Shown here: positions 59,473 to 64,000 of the stretch, piece after piece
How positions within the stretch are numbered: position 1 is the stretch's first letter
How the letters are laid out: each line of letters starts with the position of its first letter
Assembly: GCF_007971225.1 (NCBI RefSeq)
Contig: NZ_CP042435.1
Location: 4,219,501 to 4,283,500 of the forward strand
Reading direction: 5' to 3'
DNA: 64,000 bases
DNA from: Panacibacter ginsenosidivorans
Lineage (GTDB): Bacteria; Bacteroidota; Bacteroidia; Chitinophagales; Chitinophagaceae
Translations under genes and position numbers: made by a program
Notes under the pieces: model-generated
Database searches by the model: none
Told to the model about the DNA's origin: nothing
Seen by the model: only the letters and a program-made list of their open reading frames with translations

Positions 59473-60243
59473 TTAAAATCTAAGGTGTCTTACTGTTAAA
59501 CCATTATTGATAAGCTGTTTAAGAGAATCAATACCAATCTTTAAATGTTTTTCTACAAATTGTGCCGTTACACTGTTATCACTTTTTTCTGTCTTCACAC
59601 CTTCCGGTATCATTGGCTGATCACTTACCAAGAGCAGTGCACCTGTGGGAATTTTATTATAAAAGCCAACGGTGAAAATAGTTGCCGTTTCCATATCAAT
59701 TGCATAAGCTCTTATTTTTTGCAGGTAAGTTTTAAATGCATCATCATGCTCCCATACTCGCCTGTTGGTGGTGTACACGGTACCTGTCCAGTAATCAACT
59801 TTGTAATCTCTTATGGTTGTTGAAATGGCTTTCTGGAGCGCAAACGCAGGCATGGCGGGCACTTCAGGCGGAAAGTAATCGTTCGATGTTCCTTCGCCTC
59901 TTATTGCAGCAATGGGCAAAATCAGATCTCCTATCTTGTTTCTTTTTTTCAACCCGCCACATTTACCCAGGAATAAAGCAGCTTCAGGATCTATGGCATG
60001 CAAGAGGTCCATCACTGTAGCTGCACCGGGGCTACCCATACCGAAATTGATGATCGTAATATTATCTGCAGTGGCGCATTGAAAGGGTTTGTCTTTGCCT
60101 GCCACTTTTACTTTATGCCATGCTGCAAACATATCCACATAGTTACTGAAATTGGTAAGCAGAATATACTTACCAAAATTTTTCAGCGACTCTCCTGTGT
60201 ATCGCGGCAGCCAGTTGCTTACAATATCTTCTTTTGTTTTCAT
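59473..60243 (-). CDS. amn: AMP nucleosidase (short form)
   Basis: Cleaves AMP to adenine and ribose 5-phosphate. 256 residues, the short Bacteroidota form without the extra N-terminal domain of E. coli Amn. The nucleoside-phosphorylase fold is visible: ITIINFGMGSPGAATVMDLL, ALFLGKCGGLKKRNKIGDLI, TNRRVWEHDDAF and the ribose/base motif YAIDMETATIFTVGF with LLVSDQPMIPEGVKT. Its ATG is directly preceded (minus strand) by an intergenic repeat. Confidence 0.92.
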   Translation of the reverse strand: MKTKEDIVSNWLPRYTGESLKNFGKYILLTNFSNYVDMFAAWHKVKVAGKDKPFQCATADNITIINFGMGSPGAATVMDLLHAIDPEAALFLGKCGGLKKRNKIGDLILPIAAIRGEGTSNDYFPPEVPAMPAFALQKAISTTIRDYKVDYWTGTVYTTNRRVWEHDDAFKTYLQKIRAYAIDMETATIFTVGFYNKIPTGALLLVSDQPMIPEGVKTEKSDNSVTAQFVEKHLKIGIDSLKQLINNGLTVRHLRF

Positions 60244-60307
60244 GACTTTTTTTATTTACCCGGCAGTGCTGCCGCTATTAAACTTTTGTTGCGTCGCACA
60301 CTGCAAC
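60244..60307 (+). repeat. intergenic GTAC-end repeat, copy q (3' end altered)
   Basis: Core TTGCGTCGCACACTGCAAC at 60289-60307, inner flank CTATTAAACTTT, outer end TTATTTACCCGGC adjoining the amn start codon. Placed upstream of amn on the minus strand. Confidence 0.87.
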
Positions 60308-60345
60308 TTTTCTTCTTCCTTCAGCAGTAGCATGTTACAAACTAA

Positions 60346-60365
60346 ATTTTGTAAATATACAAAAT
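60346..60365. promoter_or_regulatory. perfect inverted repeat in the amn / HsdR-N-like divergent region
   Basis: ATTTTGTA (60346-60353) and TACAAAAT (60358-60365) with a 4-base spacer, between the divergent genes. It could be an operator, or overlap promoter elements for either direction (TTTG is present on both strands). Confidence 0.4.
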
Positions 60366-60392
60366 CAGCTTTGCTGATTATTACATTTGCTT

Positions 60393-60827
60393 ATGCTTCA
60401 GATAGAATACCCGGCTTTTTCATTCAGGTTTAAAGAAGAGCAGGGCAAAGAATTTATTTTTGATGAGATAAGAAAAAAATGGGTAAGGCTTACGCCGGAA
60501 GAGTGGGTGCGTCAAAATTTTATTCAATATCTGTTGCAGGTAAAAAAATATCCTTCTTCGATTATTGCCGTTGAAAAAGAAATCAGACTTGGTGATCTTA
60601 AAAAGCGCTGCGATATTGTTGTGTATAAATCTCATCTGCCGTGGATGATCATTGAGTGCAAGGAACAGGATGTTATTTTAAACGATGTTGTATTGCAGCA
60701 AATACTTAGATATAATATAACATTGCAATCAGCAATAATTGTTGTTACCAATGGTTCAGTTTCTTATGCATTTAATTTAAATAAAGACGGCGTGGCAGAA
60801 ACGGATATGTTGCCTGAATGGGAATGA
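60393..60827 (+). CDS. orphan HsdR N-terminal-like (PD-(D/E)XK) protein
   Basis: 144 residues from the ATG at 60393. The fold of the type I restriction enzyme R subunit N-terminus (HSDR_N_2) is suggested by EEWVRQNFIQYLLQVKKYPS, VEKEIRLGDLKKRCDIVVYK with the metal Asp, IIECKEQ (E-x-K) and QILRYNITLQSAIIVVTNGS. No restriction or modification genes are nearby; such stand-alone proteins are common in Bacteroidota with no assigned role. It ends 29 bases before the convergent moaE gene. Confidence 0.85.
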   Translation: MLQIEYPAFSFRFKEEQGKEFIFDEIRKKWVRLTPEEWVRQNFIQYLLQVKKYPSSIIAVEKEIRLGDLKKRCDIVVYKSHLPWMIIECKEQDVILNDVVLQQILRYNITLQSAIIVVTNGSVSYAFNLNKDGVAETDMLPEWE

Positions 60828-60856
60828 TAAAGTGATCAATATAAAACATTATGTAT

Positions 60857-61276
60857 TTACGGATGCGCCGCTACCCATACTTCTCCATCTTCAAAAACTT
60901 CCTTTTTCCAGATTGGTACTGTCTCTTTTAGTGTATCAATAATATACCTGCATGCGTCGAAAGCTGCGGCGCGGTGTGCAGCAGCTACAGCAATTACAAC
61001 AGGCACATCTCCAGTTATAAGTGTTCCTGTTCTATGATGGATCAATATTTTTTGCACGGGCCATTTTTGAAACGCGTCTGCTGCAATCTTTTGCATTTCA
61101 TTCAATGCCATAGATGCATAGGCTTCAAATTCCAGCTTTATAACACGCTTACCTTTTGTAACGTTGCGCACCGTACCAATGAATACATCAATACCACCGC
61201 ATTGCGGGGACATTGCCCAGTCAATACATGCTGGTATATCCAATGCAATTTCTTTTATCTGAATATCAAGCTCCAT
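60857..61276 (-). CDS. moaE: molybdopterin synthase catalytic subunit
   Basis: 139 residues. Converts precursor Z (cPMP) to molybdopterin with sulfur from MoaD. GGIDVFIGTVRNVTKGKRVI, LEFEAYASMALNEMQKIA, ILIHHRTGTLITGDVPVVIA and VAAAHRAAAFDACRYIID with a C-terminal PIWKKEVFEDGEVW are the MoaE motifs, including the catalytic lysines. It follows moaD by 30 bases on the same strand. Confidence 0.95.
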   Translation of the reverse strand: MELDIQIKEIALDIPACIDWAMSPQCGGIDVFIGTVRNVTKGKRVIKLEFEAYASMALNEMQKIAADAFQKWPVQKILIHHRTGTLITGDVPVVIAVAAAHRAAAFDACRYIIDTLKETVPIWKKEVFEDGEVWVAAHP

Positions 61277-61306
61277 TTTTTTTCTTTGGGTTAGCTATAT
61301 AAGTTA

Positions 61307-61555
61307 TTATCCGCCGCTTACCGGTGGTATAATAGCAATCTCATCTGTATGATCTATTAAGCGATCGGGTTGTGCATATTGATTATTTACCGCTACCATA
61401 TAAGAAGCCAATTGCTTTAAGCGTGGATATTTTTCTTCCAGCACATCTTTTAAAGCAGCCACATTATTACCAGCCAGGTCAATTTTTATAACTGACTGGC
61501 CAAATATTTCTTTTACAATACCAAATGCAAGCACCTGTATAATCATCTTTAACAA
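61307..61555 (-). CDS. moaD: molybdopterin synthase sulfur-carrier subunit
   Basis: 82 residues with a ubiquitin-like fold and the essential C-terminal Gly-Gly (EIAIIPPVSGG) that carries the thiocarboxylate. LAFGIVKEIFGQSVIKIDLA begins the beta-grasp fold. An internal ATG (MIIQVLAF) is an alternative start. It is first in the moaD-moaE operon and divergent from the mocA-like gene. The 119-bp gap between them is A/T-rich and is one of the few gaps without the GTAC-end repeat. Confidence 0.93.
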   Translation of the reverse strand: MLKMIIQVLAFGIVKEIFGQSVIKIDLAGNNVAALKDVLEEKYPRLKQLASYMVAVNNQYAQPDRLIDHTDEIAIIPPVSGG

Positions 61556-61674
61556 AGGTATTAAAATCTTAAGTGAACTTACTATAAAGCAAAATATGGA
61601 TCGTTCAGTAAAACAGTAATAATTTCCGTTAAATTTAGTGAATCATATACTACTTATACCACAAGTCTCTTATT

Positions 61675-62265
61675 ATGGTGAGTGCAATTGTTTTAGCAGC
61701 AGGGTTATCAAAAAGAATGGGAAATGAAAATAAACTACTGCTGCCTTATAATGGTAAAACCATTATAGAAACCACCTTACAGCATTTGCTGGATGCAGGT
61801 ATAGAAGAAATAATTGTAGTCACTGGTCATGAAGCGCAGTTGGTATCAACGACTATTCGGCATTTACCCGTTATCATTATTTATAACCCATTGTATGAAA
61901 AAGGAATGACTACTTCAATACAAAAAGGCGTGGAAGTGGCTGCCGGCAGCGGTTATATGATCTGCCTGGCAGATATGTTTTCCATAACTGCCTTAGAATA
62001 TATATCAATAATAACGGCTTTTGAAACGCAATTGCAGAATGATGAAAAATGTATTTGTGTACCGCGTTACAAAAATGAAAAGGGAAATCCTGTAATATTT
62101 TCAGCAGCATACAGAGCAGATATTTTGCAGCACAAAGAGATGGAAGGTTGTAAAAAAATTGTAGAACAAAACAAAACACATATACACCGGATCGATATGC
62201 AAACCCCGCATATTCTTGAAGACCTGGATTACCCGGATGATTATAAAAAGATCAGTATGGAATAA
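61675..62265 (+). CDS. mocA: molybdenum cofactor nucleotidyltransferase (MocA/MobA-like)
   Basis: 196 residues. The N-terminal IVLAAGLSKRMGNENKLLLP carries the nucleotide-binding G-x-S-x-R-M-G loop. IIVVTGHEAQLV, YNPLYEKGMTTSIQKGVE and YMICLADMFS (the metal Asp) are typical of MocA-type enzymes that attach CMP to molybdopterin. Being next to moaD and moaE supports this. The usual LADMP is LADMF here. Confidence 0.85.
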   Translation: MVSAIVLAAGLSKRMGNENKLLLPYNGKTIIETTLQHLLDAGIEEIIVVTGHEAQLVSTTIRHLPVIIIYNPLYEKGMTTSIQKGVEVAAGSGYMICLADMFSITALEYISIITAFETQLQNDEKCICVPRYKNEKGNPVIFSAAYRADILQHKEMEGCKKIVEQNKTHIHRIDMQTPHILEDLDYPDDYKKISME

Positions 62266-62269
62266 AAAA

Positions 62270-62288
62270 GCACAAGTGTGCGACGCAA
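62270..62288 (-). repeat. intergenic GTAC-end repeat, copy r (reverse, first bases changed)
   Basis: GCACAAGTGTGCGACGCAA followed by GGAACGGTGCC (the GCATCGTTCC-type inner flank). It lies 5 bases after the mocA-like stop and upstream of the thioredoxin-like gene. Confidence 0.85.
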
Positions 62289-62388
62289 GGAACGGTGCCA
62301 AAAGAACTTCTGTTGGGTACAAAATTTTTCTTATTTGTATCAACCTGCATACTCATTTAAAATGCTAACTTTTCAAAAATCTTCTGCT

Positions 62389-62432
62389 ATGAAATGTAAG
62401 AACATTGCCTGCCTGTTACTTTTTTTTGTTTA
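62389..62432 (+). other. displaced signal-peptide start of the thioredoxin-like gene (apparent one-base frameshift)
   Basis: An ATG at 62389 begins MKCKNIACLLLFF in frame 1, while the rest of the gene is in another frame. Adding one T to the T8 run at 62420-62427 would join them into MKCKNIACLLLFFCLLVF followed by CNTAIAAGDHP, a normal Sec signal peptide with an AIAA cleavage site. As read, frame 1 stops at a TAG soon after. Confidence 0.75.
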
Positions 62433-63518
62433 TTGGTTTTTTGTAATACAGCTATAGCCGCAGGAGATCATCCAACACTGGCCATTGGCTCAAACGCACC
62501 GGATTTTAAATTAACAGGCACTGATGATAAAATTTATACGCTGTCTTCTTTTAGTAAAGCAGATATTTTAGTGATCGTTTTTACCTGCAATCATTGCCCC
62601 ACCGCACAGGCTTATGAAGACAGGCTCATACAACTTACAAAAGATTATGCCGCAAAGAAAGTAGCTGTGGTGGCTATTATGCCTAATGACCCCAAAGCAA
62701 TAAGGCTTGATGAACTCGGCTATACAGATATGAGTGATTCATTTGAAGAGATGAAACTACGTGCCAAACAAAAACAATATAATTTTCCTTACCTGTACGA
62801 TGGCGAGACACAGTCTGTTGCCCAAGCATATGGACCTGCTGCAACACCGCATGTTTTTATTTTTGATAAAACAAGAAAGCTACGCTATCAGGGCCGCATA
62901 GATGATGTAGAGAAACCTTCCAAAACGCCGCACAATTTTGATACACGCAATGCTATTGATGCATTGCTTGCAGGTAAAGAATTAGCTGTGCAAACAACTA
63001 AAGTTTTTGGGTGTTCCATTAAGTGGGCAGAGAAAGAAAGCTGGCTACAGAAAGCAAATGAAGATTGGGCAAAGGAACCTGTAGCAATTGATACGATTGA
63101 TGTGCAGGGGATAAAAGATCTTGTAAAAAATAATTCTGATAAACTACGCCTGATCAATGTGTGGGCCACCTGGTGCGGCCCCTGTGTTGCAGAATTTTCT
63201 GAATTCATTACGATGAACAGGATGTACCGCAACCGCGATTTCGAATTCATTAGTGTTAGTGCAGATGAGCCCGAGAATAAAGATAAGGTGATGAAATTTT
63301 TGCAGAAGAAACAGGCATCTGCCACCAATTATATTTTTAGCGGCGATGATAAATATAAACTTATTGAAGCCATTGATCCCAACTGGCAGGGCGCATTGCC
63401 TTATACCATTCTTGTTGAGCCTGGTGGTAAGATCGTGTATGCAAAGCAGGGGCAGATAGACCCGCAAGAAATGAAACGCATGATCGTAGATGATAAATTT
63501 ATCGGCAGGTATTATTGA
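62433..63518 (+). CDS. two-domain periplasmic thioredoxin-like (redoxin) protein
   Basis: 361 residues from TTG at 62433, but the intact gene probably began at 62389 with a signal peptide (see adjacent entry). Domain 1 (about 15-190) is AhpC/TSA-like redoxin: IGSNAPDFKLTGTDDKIYTL, FTCNHCPTAQAYEDRLIQLT, and AATPHVFIFDKTRKLRYQGR. Domain 2 (about 225-361) is TlpA/thioredoxin-like with the active site NVWATWCGPCVAEFSEF and a C-terminal LPYTILVEPGGKIVYAKQGQ. Role: thiol-disulfide exchange in the cell envelope. A frameshift in a homopolymer would disable export. Confidence 0.85.
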   Translation: MVFCNTAIAAGDHPTLAIGSNAPDFKLTGTDDKIYTLSSFSKADILVIVFTCNHCPTAQAYEDRLIQLTKDYAAKKVAVVAIMPNDPKAIRLDELGYTDMSDSFEEMKLRAKQKQYNFPYLYDGETQSVAQAYGPAATPHVFIFDKTRKLRYQGRIDDVEKPSKTPHNFDTRNAIDALLAGKELAVQTTKVFGCSIKWAEKESWLQKANEDWAKEPVAIDTIDVQGIKDLVKNNSDKLRLINVWATWCGPCVAEFSEFITMNRMYRNRDFEFISVSADEPENKDKVMKFLQKKQASATNYIFSGDDKYKLIEAIDPNWQGALPYTILVEPGGKIVYAKQGQIDPQEMKRMIVDDKFIGRYY

Positions 63519-63534
63519 TCATTCTTTCAGCAAA

Positions 63535-63593
63535 TATTTATGAACCGGTCGGTCATTCTACTATGAAGCTTTGGTTGCGTCGCACACTTGTAC
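63535..63593 (+). repeat. intergenic GTAC-end repeat, copy s (forward)
   Basis: Outer end ATTTATGAACCGGTC, inner flank CTATGAAGCTTTGG, core TTGCGTCGCACACTTGTAC at 63575-63593, downstream of the thioredoxin-like gene. Confidence 0.92.
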
Positions 63594-63714
63594 GTTCTGT
63601 TATCTGCTGAACAACAAAAGCATTATGCATCATTGCTGTTCTTTTCATTTCAAACAAATTGATAACTTATTCTTTCGGATATTTGCCACTCAATTTTTCA
63701 AAATATAATTTGAT

Positions 63715-64000
63715 ATGCGGATTGCAATTAATGGAATGGGACGAATCGGAAGATTATTATTTCGCCGGCTGATCAATGATCCTGCATTTACATTGGTGGC
63801 AGTAAATGATATTATGGAAACAGAGAACCTGCTTTATTTACTAAAGTATGATTCGTTGTATGGAAAATTCCAGGGAGATATATCATTAAGCGATAATGCA
63901 ATTGTTGCAGGCGATAAGAAGGTTATTGTTTTGCAGCATGAATATCCATCGCAGCTTTCGTGGAAAGACCTGGATATAGATATTGTACTCGAATGCTCCG
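63715..64000 (+). CDS. gap: glyceraldehyde-3-phosphate dehydrogenase, N-terminal part (cut by window edge)
   Basis: About 95 codons from the ATG at 63715 to the window end. MRIAINGMGRIGRLLFRRLI is the NAD-binding start of type I GAPDH (usual form INGFGRIGR), followed by VAVNDIMETENLLYLLKYDS, the adenine-binding VND segment and typical YDS. The catalytic Cys lies beyond the window. Glycolytic enzyme, cytosolic. Confidence 0.93.
   Translation, partial: MRIAINGMGRIGRLLFRRLINDPAFTLVAVNDIMETENLLYLLKYDSLYGKFQGDISLSDNAIVAGDKKVIVLQHEYPSQLSWKDLDIDIVLECS

Noticed and set aside
571-63593. CRISPR array interpretation of the recurrent TTGCGTCGCAC sequence
   Set aside because: Copies are kilobases apart, in both orientations and between genes; there are no regular spacers and no cas genes.
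6721-63593. Insertion-sequence interpretation of the paired repeats
   Set aside because: No transposase or RAYT-like gene lies between or near any pair in the window, so at most these are non-autonomous elements.

Overview
The window reads as a chromosomal segment of a Bacteroidota bacterium, most likely a member of the Chitinophagaceae (inference). Reasons are moderate A+T content, a TAnnTTTG-type promoter box before metK, the Bacteroidota-style order of Wza-like lipoprotein, Wzc-like kinase and UpxY/NusG-like antiterminator, a short-form AMP nucleosidase, and a fused two-ATPase peptide ABC protein. No rRNA, tRNA, CRISPR array, transposase or prophage gene was recognised.

Layout. 1-2.5 kb: the start of a FUSC-family membrane protein (minus strand), metK with a clear intrinsic terminator, and a small hypothetical gene. 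2.9-57.6 kb: one very long surface-polysaccharide locus, all on the plus strand. It opens with export and regulation (Wza-like, Wzc-like with a Gly-Tyr repeat tail, UpxY-like). It continues with a nonulosonate module (NeuB-like, NeuA-like, Gfo/Idh oxidoreductase, SDR, KdsC-like phosphatase) and an ABC exporter pair (Wzm/Wzt) split by an acyltransferase. Next is a long run of glycosyltransferases (GT2, GT4, GT11, WbsX), two sulfotransferases, methyltransferases and acyltransferases, then a dTDP-Fuc3NAc/Qui3NAc-type module with two ketoisomerases, an asparagine-synthase homologue, a fused GT4-GT4 protein and a Wzy/WaaL-like protein. It closes with a PglE/PglC/PglF-like initiation module, a CpsB-type phosphatase and an acyltransferase/deacetylase-like tail operon. 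57.6-64 kb: housekeeping genes (peptide ABC ATPase, amn, an HsdR-N-like protein, moaE, moaD, mocA-like, a two-domain thioredoxin-like protein with an apparent frameshift, and the start of GAPDH).

Working together: the dehydratase, aminotransferase and short phosphoglycosyl transferase would make and load the first sugar on the lipid carrier. The glycosyltransferases extend the chain with deoxyamino sugars, a nine-carbon sugar acid and probably fucose. Sulfo-, acetyl- and methyl-transferases decorate it, and Wzm/Wzt and/or Wzy with Wza/Wzc polymerise and export it. No Wzx flippase and no rmlAB were seen in the window.

The most unusual feature is a dispersed intergenic repeat of about 60 bp with the core TTGCGTCGCACACTTGTAC. 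At least 22 copies plus one interrupted copy occupy almost every intergenic gap longer than about 110 bp. Each copy is oriented so that its GTAC end points away from the adjacent gene, so blocks of genes are bracketed by inverted copies. Two discrete subfamilies differ by three linked bases, two of which preserve a small palindrome. Other repeats are nested between paired copies. I do not recognise this family by name.
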